From assembly GCF_003367175.1 (NCBI RefSeq), contig NZ_QRGA01000007.1, positions 31,042 to 95,041 on the forward strand: a stretch of 64,000 bases of DNA, written 5' to 3'. The translations under genes and the position numbers were made by a program. The notes beneath the pieces are model-generated. The model did no database searches. It saw nothing but the letters and a program-made list of their open reading frames with translations, and was not told the DNA's origin. Shown piece by piece: positions 1-8,586 of the stretch; the stretch's first letter is position 1; the number at the start of each line of letters is the position of its first letter. Source of the DNA: Trinickia dinghuensis (lineage in GTDB: Bacteria > Pseudomonadota > Gammaproteobacteria > Burkholderiales > Burkholderiaceae).

Positions 1-897
1 CCCCCCGCGGCCCGAGGCCCTTAGCAAAGCCTCCCGCAGCCCCTGATCGGAAACGTGCGTGTAGATCTCAGTCGTAGAGATGCTCTGATGGCCAAGGAGC
101 TTCTGCACGTATCGAATATCCAGCCCCGCCTCGAGCCATTGGGTCGCACACGTGTGTCTGAGCATATGAGGTGTTACGTGGCGAGCGATGCCAGCCGTGT
201 GGCTCAGCGCGTTCAGCTCTTTACGTACCGTCGCTGTGCTGAGAGGCGCACCGGAGCCCGAAACAAAGAGGCGGTCGTTCGTTGACGCCACACGATGCCG
301 ATAGGCCAAATACTTTTGCAATTTCCGGTACAGCGGCTTTTCTAAGAGATAAACGAGACGCTGCCGATTTCCCTTGCCATGGATGAGTATGGATGAGCTA
401 GACAGGGAGACGTCTTTGAGCGAGATTGCGACGAGTTCTCCGACTCGAATGCCTGTGTCAAGCAGGAGGTGGGTCATCGTCTTAGTGCGACATTCGTCGA
501 AGTCGGACGTAGGACCTATGGCTAACTGTCGACGAAGCGCCTGGCTATCGCTTCGGTCGAGCGCTCGCGGAAGTCGCCGCGGCAGGCGTATGCGCTCGTT
601 TAGCGATTCGAATGGGTCATTGGCGAGCAAGTGTTCTCGGTTGGCCCATTTGAAGAATAGCTTGAGGCTTGCGAGGCGGCGCTTGATCGTTGTTTCTTTC
701 AAGTTTCGATGCTCGCGCATCTCCGCTAGGTAGCCCCGCAGGTGATCGGTCTTGATGCTCTTCATTCCCCTTCGTTGGCCGAGATAACCTAGCATGTCAT
801 CTATGTCGCCACCGTACGCTCGTAGAGTGTTTTCGGACAAATTGATCGCTAGTCCGCAGTGGCGTAAAAATTTTATTTTGGATTCCGTAAGGGTCAT
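1..897 (-). CDS. Tyrosine recombinase / phage-type integrase (C-terminus cut by window edge)
   Basis: The frame is open for 299 codons from an ATG at 897 to the left edge, so the C-terminus is missing. It encodes a site-specific tyrosine recombinase of the XerC/D-phage integrase type. An N-terminal SAM-like DNA-binding domain (about residues 5-90) precedes the catalytic domain. All catalytic residues are visible: R151 in TGIRVGE, K175 in HGKGN, H244 and R247 in HMLRH, H270 in LLGHQS, and the nucleophile Y279 in EIYTHV. The enzyme therefore looks active. A GAGG lies 7 nt upstream of the ATG. It is followed outward by an IS3 remnant and the Wadjet operon, consistent with a mobile island; whether it mobilises this block is inference. 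Confidence 0.9.
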   Translation of the reverse strand, partial: MTLTESKIKFLRHCGLAINLSENTLRAYGGDIDDMLGYLGQRRGMKSIKTDHLRGYLAEMREHRNLKETTIKRRLASLKLFFKWANREHLLANDPFESLNERIRLPRRLPRALDRSDSQALRRQLAIGPTSDFDECRTKTMTHLLLDTGIRVGELVAISLKDVSLSSSSILIHGKGNRQRLVYLLEKPLYRKLQKYLAYRHRVASTNDRLFVSGSGAPLSTATVRKELNALSHTAGIARHVTPHMLRHTCATQWLEAGLDIRYVQKLLGHQSISTTEIYTHVSDQGLREALLRASGRGG

Positions 898-1043
898 GAG
901 TGCCTCGTGATAGGGCGAAGTTGATAAAAGGTTTCCCCCCAGCATGTTAGTGCTCTGCTTGCGTGCATCCAGCCGATCGTGATCGTCGTGTTACCGAAGA
1001 CTCCTTTCGTCGAGTGGGTGAGTCGAGTCGCTCGCCTTGGGCG

Positions 1044-1120
1044 AGCCGTCGGGCTTATTTGCCCAAGTGGGCGTGATGTAGTTCACCGATACACCGTGGA
1101 ACTTCGTCGCGTTCCGATCG
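1044..1120 (+). repeat. Dispersed repeat copy 1 (partner 20197-20274)
   Basis: About 77 bp aligns to 20197-20274 in the same orientation. The longest identical block covers CTTCGTCGCGTTCCGATCG. Both copies lie in decayed DNA, one beside the integrase/IS3 remnant and one after the porin, so they could be relics of one duplicated gene. Confidence 0.6.
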
Positions 1121-1255
1121 CTCGTGCCGCATCTCGAGTGGTCCAAAGACTTTCCCGATACGTCGCTCGCCGTGCTCGGTACGACCGTCTGGCTGTATCT
1201 GCTGTTCTCGCAGGCGGAGCAGGAAGTCGAGGCGTTGCATGAAAGCATTGCGTAG
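1044..1255 (+). pseudogene. Degenerate gene remnant, related to the remnant near 20.2 kb
   Basis: In one plus-strand frame this stretch reads as a protein-like segment with an FVAFRS motif followed by a hydrophobic stretch and ending at TAG 1253-1255, but it is broken by an in-frame TAG at 1078-1080. Positions 1044-1120 are similar (roughly 80% by eye) to 20197-20274. I do not recognise the parent gene. The rest of 898-1413 shows no gene. Confidence 0.45.
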
Positions 1256-1413
1256 CGGCCGGACGCCGGGACCGAGGCGATCCGTGAGCCACCTGCGCAA
1301 GACACTTAAGTGGGTATTCCGCTCCAACGTGACCGAGCATTCCGATTGGTCGTGACCAGTCATTCCGGGCGAGCGCAATCGATTTCCGGAGCTTTCCGAA
1401 ATCCGCGGTCAGG

Positions 1414-1795
1414 ATGCCGGAATTGGAGGTCACGTTCACCGGAGTGCGCAAATACGGCAGCATTCGCTGCGGCGAGCGGCTGGCCGACGCCGGCATCGAG
1501 CCGTCGGTCGGCAGCCGAGGCGACAGCTACGATAGCGCGCTGGCCGAAATGATCAGCGGTTTGTACAAAGCGGAACTGATTCATCGCCGAGCGCCGTGGA
1601 GACCGCGTGGGTCCTCCGTACTGGCAGCGCTCGAATGGGTCGCCTGGTTTAATCATCGTCGGCTAATGGAATCGCTCGGCTACACCTCACCCGCTGAAGC
1701 TGAAGCAAACTACGACCGGCAACTCTGCAATACGGTTGCAATGCCGGCATCAACCTAAATCAACTAGCCTCCACGATTCTCGGGGCGATTCAGGG
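1414..1795 (+). pseudogene. IS3-family transposase (OrfB) 3' remnant with right end
   Basis: The frame 1414-1758 encodes the C-terminal part of an IS3-family DDE transposase. It shows the conserved run around EPSVGSRGDSYD, then GLYKAELIHRR, FNHRRL and GYTSPAEAEANY. Homology starts only at about 1447, so the N-terminal half, including the first catalytic Asp residues, is missing. The stretch after the HRRAPW segment also diverges from family sequences. Positions 1768-1792 resemble an IS3-type terminal inverted repeat (CCTCCACG through CGGGGCGATTCA). No matching left end was found upstream, so the element is dead. Confidence 0.8.
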
Positions 1796-2008
1796 TGCTT
1801 ACGTCGTTCGTCGGCTAGCCGATGTCGCGGAGGCTTATCGTGGTCGTGCACCAGAGGAGAGGCCGGCCCCGTAGTGCCAGTTATGCGTGCGAATGAGGAA
1901 CAGCGCGTCGCAGGCAAAGCTACCGCAGAGGACTGGCGTCCAGCTTCGCCGCCTCTACCGATGAAGAAGTCCATCCGGTTTCTGCAAAGAGACTCACATC
2001 ATTTAGGC

Positions 2009-2908
2009 TTAGCTCAACATGTACTTCTCGACCTCCGCCCGGTTCTTTAGAACGATCTGCTGAACTTCCGGTTTGGCTATGCCTTCGAGGTCTAGGCGCA
2101 GGTGTCGCAGAGCGTAGAAGAGGAACGCTTGTCTGCAATAGAACTCGACTTGCCCGCTCTTCATTCCAAAGTCAAGTTCAATGGCAAGCCTGTGCGACTT
2201 GCTCAGTTCGGGATGCGGAATCAATACCAGCGGCACTATCGTCCGCCACTTCACATCGTCGTCCCGGCTTGCGGCAGCCGGCTCAAAGCCATCAACCTCC
2301 AGCATACGCGCAACAACGAAATCAAGAAATTGATTGCGCGTGTGACAGAAGGCGCGCGCGTGCCAGCGAAAGCCATCGTGAGCAAGGGCATGCGGAGAAA
2401 TCGTACGCGGGATCGGTTGTGGTCGCGTCATCGACTGGTACAACACGCGTATCGCACAGCGTTCGCGAATGGCTCGAAGAAGCGCGATTAATACATCGAT
2501 GCGGAATGTTCGACCTGGATGTGGCACTGTTGCGACCGGAGGAGCCCAAGTAATGAAACTGCTTTGGTCGGAGTCCAGTCCGGACGCGTGCGACAACAAC
2601 TCGTTGAGATAGCGACTGGAGTCGCTTGAAGGATACAGCGGCTTGAAGTCGGCAGACGCGATGTAGACCCGGGAGCTGCGGTCGTAATTCAAGTTAGTCG
2701 ACGCCAGCTCCGTATATTTAGCGATGTCGAGCGACGCTTGAGGCACTGAAATGCCAAAGAAGTCGGTAAGGTCACTGCGGTTGAGACGGCCATCCCACTG
2801 AAGTCGAAAGTCAATGAATTCCAGGCGGCGGTCCTGGCTCCAACGACCAGGGGCGCGGCTACTGGATGACCCTGTTGGGGCCGACGTGGTGGGCAAGCTT
2901 TCAGGCAT
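2009..2908 (-). CDS. WYL-domain transcriptional regulator (BrxR/CapW-like), probable Wadjet regulator
   Basis: A 299-residue protein with an N-terminal winged helix-turn-helix (about residues 25-90), a WYL ligand-sensing domain (about 140-215, including the run RTISPHALAHDGFRWHARAF) and a C-terminal WCX-like extension. Proteins of this architecture (BrxR, CapW, PafBC relatives) are dimeric regulators often found beside phage-defence operons. The gene is divergent from jetA, and the 137-bp gap holds an inverted repeat overlapping the predicted jetA promoter. I infer that it represses the Wadjet operon and is relieved by a ligand; the sequence does not show which ligand. Confidence 0.8.
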   Translation of the reverse strand: MPESLPTTSAPTGSSSSRAPGRWSQDRRLEFIDFRLQWDGRLNRSDLTDFFGISVPQASLDIAKYTELASTNLNYDRSSRVYIASADFKPLYPSSDSSRYLNELLSHASGLDSDQSSFITWAPPVATVPHPGRTFRIDVLIALLRAIRERCAIRVLYQSMTRPQPIPRTISPHALAHDGFRWHARAFCHTRNQFLDFVVARMLEVDGFEPAAASRDDDVKWRTIVPLVLIPHPELSKSHRLAIELDFGMKSGQVEFYCRQAFLFYALRHLRLDLEGIAKPEVQQIVLKNRAEVEKYMLS

Positions 2909-2950
2909 GTCGGGATTCTCTCATGAGTAGGAAAAAACGTGAGAATAAAA

Positions 2951-2981
2951 ACTAGACGCATATAAAAAGTAGTCGTATAGT
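2951..2981 (+). promoter_or_regulatory. Predicted jetA promoter overlapped by an inverted-repeat operator
   Basis: Arms ACTAGACG (2951-2958) and CGTATAGT (2974-2981) form a 7/8-matched inverted repeat with a 15-nt spacer. The same bases contain a -35-like TAGACG (2953-2958), a 17-nt spacer and a -10-like TATAGT (2976-2981) pointing at jetA. A protein bound here would block RNA polymerase. Assignment to the adjacent WYL regulator is inference from position. Confidence 0.55.
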
Positions 2982-3010
2982 GGATCCAGCAGCTAGCCTT
3001 GGAGGTCCGG

Positions 3011-3055
3011 ATGGATAGCGTTACTGGTTATCGTTTCATCGGGAGATGGGCGTGA
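3011..3055 (+). CDS. Short leader ORF overlapping the jetA start
   Basis: An ATG at 3011 is preceded by a strong Shine-Dalgarno GGAGG (3001-3005, 5-nt spacing) and opens a 14-codon frame (MDSVTGYRFIGRWA) that stops at TGA 3053-3055. The stop lies just inside the jetA start (ATG 3046), which itself has only GGGAG immediately abutting it. The layout suggests translational coupling or attenuation of jetA. It may also be a chance ORF. Confidence 0.4.
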   Translation: MDSVTGYRFIGRWA

Positions 3056-4515
3056 AGGCGCTTCGGGGCGTGGCAGCCCTGCGCAATCTGCGCGACCAAC
3101 CCCTTTGGCGCCTGCTGGCGGCCACGAAGGCACCGGTGGTAATTGCTTTGCTCCAGTCGCTTTTCACGGACACCGACAAGGCGTTACCGAGTTCGGTGCT
3201 GCATGAGCGCCTGGGTCGTGACATCGAATCGCTTCGCTCAACTGGCGAAGACCTCCCCCAGACTCCTCAAGCGTATGTCTCCGAGTGGCTCAATCAAGGC
3301 TGGTTGACGCGCCGGTTTCCCATCGGGGCTCCCGAAGAAGAGTACGAATTGTCGGCGGAAGCACTTACCTCGGTGCGTTTTGTCACGGGACTTTTGAAGC
3401 CAAGAACGACCGCCACTGAAAGTCGGCTTTCAGTGGTCATTCACCAACTGTCGCGACTGGCTGAAGAGACAAATACCAACCCTGAAGCACGCTTGGCAGC
3501 CCTGCGCGCTGAACGCGAGCGGCTCGACAAGGCGATCGCTGATGTCGAGCGCGGCGGCGTCAGGATTCTGCCACCTGACCGCGCAATCGAGAGTGCACGC
3601 GAGATCATCGCTTTGGCTCAAGAGCTTGCGGCCGACTTCCGGAGCGTTCGTGACGAGTTCGAGCGATTGAACCGGGGGCTGCGGCAGAGCTTGATGGAGA
3701 ACGAAGGTAGCCGCGGCGATGTACTTGAACAGCTCTTTGCTGGCGTTGACCTTATTGGCGAGAGCGATGCAGGTCGCACTTTCAACGCATTTTGGCGTTT
3801 ACTGACCGACAGCGAGCAAGCAGCCATCCTTCGAGAGTCGTTGGACGAAGTGACGAGCCGCCCCTTTGCGCGGCAGTTGGAATCGCACGAACGCAAATTC
3901 TTGCATGGGCTGACGGGCGCTTTGTTGAACGAAGGCCGAGGGGTGCACGATGTGTTGCAGCACTTTGCACGAAGCCTCAAGAGCTTCGTGCAGAGCCGCG
4001 AGTTTCTTGAGCATCGGCGCCTGCACGGTCTACTGAAAGAAGCGACGCAAGCAGCACTCCACGCTAAGAATGCGGTGCGCCCCAATGAGCTGATTGGTTT
4101 CGAGCTCATGCAGTCCAGCGGTCGCATCCGGTCAGTATCGCAGTGGGCGCTCTATGACCCCGCGCAACGAGTGACCGATTCGTCGATGCCGATTGCAGAG
4201 CCCTCTGAGCTGGACCTGGAAACGGTGAGCGAGCTAGTGCGGCTGTCTGAAATCGACTTTCGAACTCTCAAAGCCCACTTGCGGACCATTCTCGAACTCC
4301 AGTCGCAAGTCACCATTGGTCAAACACTCACTGAGTTTCCGTCGGAACAAGGCCTCGGGAGCGTCGTTGGCTATATCGCCTTGGGTGCCAAGCACGGCGA
4401 GGTCACTGACGGCACCGAGGTCGTCTCATGGGAGGGCGGCGACGCGACCCAGCGTCGCGCCAAGATTCCGACCATCTACTTCATGAGGGAGCGCTATCTT
4501 GAACTCCTTGACTGA
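3046..4515 (+). CDS. jetA: Wadjet system protein JetA (DUF3375)
   Basis: A 489-residue DUF3375 protein, the MukF/kleisin-like subunit of the Wadjet plasmid-defence complex. It has an N-terminal winged-helix region (to about residue 110), a helical middle with probable coiled coil (about 140-220) and a C-terminal domain. In type I Wadjet, JetA joins the JetC SMC-like dimer, JetB binds it, and the complex loop-extrudes closed circular DNA that JetD then cleaves. It is the first gene of jetABCD and overlaps jetB by 17 nt. The start may be ATG 3046 or GTG 3052; the latter has better spacing from GGGAG at 3041-3045. No in-frame start exists further upstream before a stop at 3016. Confidence 0.93.
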   Translation: MGVKALRGVAALRNLRDQPLWRLLAATKAPVVIALLQSLFTDTDKALPSSVLHERLGRDIESLRSTGEDLPQTPQAYVSEWLNQGWLTRRFPIGAPEEEYELSAEALTSVRFVTGLLKPRTTATESRLSVVIHQLSRLAEETNTNPEARLAALRAERERLDKAIADVERGGVRILPPDRAIESAREIIALAQELAADFRSVRDEFERLNRGLRQSLMENEGSRGDVLEQLFAGVDLIGESDAGRTFNAFWRLLTDSEQAAILRESLDEVTSRPFARQLESHERKFLHGLTGALLNEGRGVHDVLQHFARSLKSFVQSREFLEHRRLHGLLKEATQAALHAKNAVRPNELIGFELMQSSGRIRSVSQWALYDPAQRVTDSSMPIAEPSELDLETVSELVRLSEIDFRTLKAHLRTILELQSQVTIGQTLTEFPSEQGLGSVVGYIALGAKHGEVTDGTEVVSWEGGDATQRRAKIPTIYFMRERYLELLD

Positions 4516-5236
4516 CTCTACCAATGAAAACATCGGTGATGAACCCACGCTCGATACTTCTGTTGCTGAGACTGCGACGTTCCAAGGCGACACCGGAGCG
4601 CTTCCAATTGATACCAGGCGGGTACTGGTGCAGCTGCTTCTGGGTCCTTCCGTGGACGCTCGGCGTCAATCAAAACTCTGGCCAGTGCTGCTTCGCGATG
4701 AAGCCGTCATCCGTTCTCGCATGCATGACCTCTTTCTTGAGGTCGTTATTGACCACGAGCAGAGAGTCGCGTTCACGCGACAGGTCGTCTCTGAGGGCAT
4801 CGAGGTCCCCATCCTTCTTCGCAAGGCGTCGCTCGCCTTCTTGGATACGGCGTTGCTGCTCTTCTTACGACAGCGGTTAACGCAGGCCGATGCTCAAGGT
4901 GAACGGGCTGTTGTGTCGCGTGATGACATGCAAGAACACTTGTCCGTGTTCGAACGGGTGAGCAACCTCGATCACGCAAAATTCGAAAGGCAAATTGTCA
5001 ACGCCATCGACAAGGCAAAGAAGCTCAGCCTGCTGCAGTTCATTCGCGGCTCCGGTGAAAGGTACGAAGTCTCACCGACGCTCAAGCTGCTCTTCTCTGC
5101 CGAAGAAATTCAAGACCTGACGCGAACCTACGCAGCTCTGGCGTCCTCGCATCACAAGATGAACGCGGACGATAGCAATACCACCGACGACGATACATCG
5201 GCCAACAATGCCGAAAACGAGGAGGACTCGCTGTGA
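4499..5236 (+). CDS. jetB: Wadjet system protein JetB (DUF4194)
   Basis: A 245-residue DUF4194 protein, the MukE/KITE-like subunit of Wadjet. The body (about residues 35-215) carries tandem winged-helix-like segments. The last 25 residues are very acidic and Asp/Asn/Thr-rich. It overlaps jetA by 17 nt and jetC by 4 nt, so the three subunits are almost certainly translationally coupled. The initiation codon at 4499 lies inside jetA. The family places this protein as the kleisin-bound clamp subunit; nothing here departs from that. Confidence 0.9.
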   Translation: MNSLTDSTNENIGDEPTLDTSVAETATFQGDTGALPIDTRRVLVQLLLGPSVDARRQSKLWPVLLRDEAVIRSRMHDLFLEVVIDHEQRVAFTRQVVSEGIEVPILLRKASLAFLDTALLLFLRQRLTQADAQGERAVVSRDDMQEHLSVFERVSNLDHAKFERQIVNAIDKAKKLSLLQFIRGSGERYEVSPTLKLLFSAEEIQDLTRTYAALASSHHKMNADDSNTTDDDTSANNAENEEDSL

Positions 5237-8200
5237 ACTTTGACCAGCCCGTGTTGTTAGATGGCAGCGGTGACCAGTTCCGTCTTACTCGGATACAGAC
5301 GTTCAACTGGGGAACCTTCTCCAACGTATTCGATTTCTCCATCCCGAAGGAGGGCTATCTCTTCGTGGGACCGTCTGGTTCAGGGAAGTCCACGGTGCTG
5401 GACGCTCACGCGGCGCTGTTAACGCCGCCAAAGTGGTTGGACTTCAACGTTGCCGCGCGTGAAGGTGAGCGGCATGGGCGTGACCGCAACGGCATGACCT
5501 ACCTGAGGGGCGCGTGGGCGCAGCAAACAGGAGACGGCGGCGAGTACGTTTCACAATACTTGCGTGGCGGCACGACCTGGTCCGCCATCGCCGAGACCTA
5601 TCGCGATGGGCAGGGCCGGGTAGTCGTGCTCGCCCTAGTCCTGTGGGTCAAGGGTAACTCTACGGCGTCAGGCGATGCCAAACGGCTGTACCTCACCCTC
5701 GAACGTGAGTTCGAGATTCAGGAGCTAGAGTTCTTCGCTAAGAATGAGTTCGACACTCGTCGTTTCAAGCGCGACTTGATCGATGCAAAGGTGCACACCG
5801 AATTCAGCGCGTATCAGGAACGCTTTCGCCGTCTGCTGGACATCGACAGCGAGCGCGCCCTCCGTCTTCTGCATAAGACGCAGTCTGCGAAGAATCTCGG
5901 TGACCTCAACGTGTTCCTGCGGGACTTTATGCTGGATGACCCGGAGGCGTTCAGCATCGCCACTAGCCTAATCAACGAGTTCGGGGAACTGAACGAGGCG
6001 CACCAGGAGGTGGTGGCTGCCCGTAAGCAAATCCAAGTGCTAAAGCCGGCGCGGGAAGATCACCTCGAGCTTGAGCGTGGAAACAACGACTGCAACGGGC
6101 TGCAGGCAGTCCAGACCGCCATTGACCAGTACCGAGAGTACCGTCGCAAGGTTCTGGTAGACGAGCGGATTGCAGAGCTGGAGGTCGAAAGGGAAGCATC
6201 GCGGCAGGAAATCCAACGGCTCTCGCAGATCGCCGATGACGAGCTCGCCAAGCTGACGGACCTACAACGTCAAAAGCTAAACATGGGGTCCGATGTCCTG
6301 CTCCGTCTCGAAGACAATATCAAGGCGACTGAGGCGGAGAAACTCGTCAGGCTGAGTAGACGAGACCAAGCCGCAGCCGCATGCAACGTCATGGGATGGT
6401 CGGTGCCCGACAGCGTGGTCTGGTTTGTCCAGCGAGTCGAGGCTGCCAAGCAGCGTGTTCTCAAGGCTCATGACCTCAAGAAGGAGGTAGAGGAGCGTAA
6501 GGACCAGCTCAAGGCGGACTATCGGCAGGCTAGCGAAGAATTCACCATGGCGGTAGCAGAGGTCAAAGCTTTGGAGCGTCAGAGGTCCAACCTCCCGGCA
6601 CGGCTTGTCGATTTGCGTGAGCGCATGGCCCGCGACCTTTCGATACCTGAGACGAAGCTTCCGTTCGCGGGTGAACTCGTGGAGGTACGTTCTGATTCTA
6701 CCGAGTGGCGGGGCGCCATTGAGCGCGTTCTCGGTGGTTTCGCGCGCTCCATCCTCGTTGACGACAAGCTCTACCCCGCGGTCTCTGCTTACCTGAACGA
6801 GCGCAACATTGGCGAACGACTGGTGTACTTTCGGACAGTCCCGCAGACATCCGGACGCACGCCCGGTCCCGACTCTCTGGTGCGCAAGCTCAACTTCGCG
6901 CAGGGGGATTTTGGTGAATGGGTGCGCGAAGAACTGAAGCGCTCGTACGACCTTGAGTGTACCGACACCTTGCCGGCCTTCCGTAATGCCGCTCGCGCCT
7001 TTACTCGTGAGGGCTTGGTCAAGCACAACACGGTGCGGCACGAGAAGAACGACCGCCACTCGGTCGGCGACCGCAGCCAGTGGGTGCTGGGCTTTGACAA
7101 CAAGGACAAGCTCGCTCTGTACAGAAGCAAGGCAGCGGAGCTTGGCGGACGCATCACTGAACTGCAACTGGCTCTAGACAAGATTGGAGATGAAGAGCTC
7201 CTCCAGCAAGAGCAGCTCTTGCACTGCCAGAACCTGTCGAACCTGACCTGGAGTGAGGTCGATGTCGGAGCGCTTCTCGTCCGCATCGACGACTTGACGA
7301 CACGCCTGAAGGCGGAGCGGGACGCTAGGCCGGACCTTGCTATCCTAGATGACCGTATCAAGACACAGGAGGGTGTTCACTCTAAGGCTGCTGGCACGAA
7401 GAGCGAAGAGGATGCCAACGGTCGCTCCATCAAATCCGAAATCGACAAGCTAAATGTCAAGCTGGTCGAACTGGCTCGTTTGTGGCCGACTTCTGGCAGA
7501 CAACCGGCGTTCGCTACCCAAATTGCAGCTAGGTATGCGGCCACCGGCAAGGAGGTTAATCTCGACAGTCTTGACCATGTGACCGGGCAAGTGGATCGGG
7601 GCCTCAGCAACGAATTGCGCGCGATTGAAACTCGCTTGGGCGAGTTGCGCAATGCCATCGTCCAGCGCTTCGTGGACTTCAATCGCTTATGGCCTGCGGT
7701 TGCCGGTGGTCTGGACGCTACGCTGGCCAGCGCTGACGACTATTTTGCAAAGCTCAAGCGTCTGGAAGACGACAACCTTCCAGCGTTCGAGGACCGATTC
7801 TTTGGGTTGCTACGCGAGCAGAGTGACCAAAACCTCACTCTGCTGGCCACCAAGCTCGACGAGGAGCGCTCGGCGATTCGCTCGCGCATGGAGCTGGTTA
7901 ATGAGAGCCTGGAGACGGCGCCGTTCAACCCAGGTACGCACCTTGTCATCGAAACAACCGACAAGTCTCTCGAGGAGGTGCGGCTCTTCCGCGCAAGCTT
8001 GAAGGAGTCGCTCAGCCACTCGTTCTCGACCGACCGGGATCTAGCCGAAGAGCGCTTCAAAACGTTGGCTGCGTTGGTCAAGCGCCTCGCCAGCCAAGAA
8101 ACTGTTGACAAGAACTGGCGAAATCTGGTGCTGGACGTCAGGCAGCACGTGGAATTCGTTGCTCGCGAGCTTGACGAGGGCGACGTCGAAGTGGATGTCT

Positions 8201-8586
8201 ACCGCAGTGGTGCCGGCAAGTCGGGTGGGCAGCGCCAGAAGCTGGCCGCTACCTGTCTGGCTGCGGCGCTGCGCTATCAGCTTGGCGGTCAGGACCGAGC
8301 GCTTCCGAGCTACTCCACCGTGGTGCTCGATGAAGCTTTTGATAAAGCAGATGCGGAGTTTACTGCGATTGCGATGAACATCTTTAAGGCGTTCGGATTC
8401 CAGATGGTAGTGGCCACCCCTTTGAAATCCGTGATGGCACTGGAACCCTTCATCGGGGGAGCATGCTTTGTGCATATAAAGGACCGCAAGAAGTCTGCAG
8501 TCATACCCATCGAGTACGACAGTGAGTCTCATCGCTTAAAATTGACTCAGGACGTGCGCAATGCCGAAGAAACTACTGTCTCCTGA
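5233..8586 (+). CDS. jetC: Wadjet system SMC-like ATPase JetC
   Basis: A 1117-residue SMC/MukB-like ATPase, the motor of Wadjet. Walker A is GPSGSGKST at residues 46-54. Long coiled coils flank a hinge-like region in the middle (about 500-620). The ABC signature SGGQRQ lies near residue 997, and Walker B VVLDEAFD contains D1033 and E1034. Length and order match type I JetC (MksB-like). It starts with GTG overlapping the jetB stop by 4 nt and overlaps jetD by 26 nt. All motifs needed for ATP hydrolysis are present, so the motor should be active. Confidence 0.95.
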   Translation: MNFDQPVLLDGSGDQFRLTRIQTFNWGTFSNVFDFSIPKEGYLFVGPSGSGKSTVLDAHAALLTPPKWLDFNVAAREGERHGRDRNGMTYLRGAWAQQTGDGGEYVSQYLRGGTTWSAIAETYRDGQGRVVVLALVLWVKGNSTASGDAKRLYLTLEREFEIQELEFFAKNEFDTRRFKRDLIDAKVHTEFSAYQERFRRLLDIDSERALRLLHKTQSAKNLGDLNVFLRDFMLDDPEAFSIATSLINEFGELNEAHQEVVAARKQIQVLKPAREDHLELERGNNDCNGLQAVQTAIDQYREYRRKVLVDERIAELEVEREASRQEIQRLSQIADDELAKLTDLQRQKLNMGSDVLLRLEDNIKATEAEKLVRLSRRDQAAAACNVMGWSVPDSVVWFVQRVEAAKQRVLKAHDLKKEVEERKDQLKADYRQASEEFTMAVAEVKALERQRSNLPARLVDLRERMARDLSIPETKLPFAGELVEVRSDSTEWRGAIERVLGGFARSILVDDKLYPAVSAYLNERNIGERLVYFRTVPQTSGRTPGPDSLVRKLNFAQGDFGEWVREELKRSYDLECTDTLPAFRNAARAFTREGLVKHNTVRHEKNDRHSVGDRSQWVLGFDNKDKLALYRSKAAELGGRITELQLALDKIGDEELLQQEQLLHCQNLSNLTWSEVDVGALLVRIDDLTTRLKAERDARPDLAILDDRIKTQEGVHSKAAGTKSEEDANGRSIKSEIDKLNVKLVELARLWPTSGRQPAFATQIAARYAATGKEVNLDSLDHVTGQVDRGLSNELRAIETRLGELRNAIVQRFVDFNRLWPAVAGGLDATLASADDYFAKLKRLEDDNLPAFEDRFFGLLREQSDQNLTLLATKLDEERSAIRSRMELVNESLETAPFNPGTHLVIETTDKSLEEVRLFRASLKESLSHSFSTDRDLAEERFKTLAALVKRLASQETVDKNWRNLVLDVRQHVEFVARELDEGDVEVDVYRSGAGKSGGQRQKLAATCLAAALRYQLGGQDRALPSYSTVVLDEAFDKADAEFTAIAMNIFKAFGFQMVVATPLKSVMALEPFIGGACFVHIKDRKKSAVIPIEYDSESHRLKLTQDVRNAEETTVS

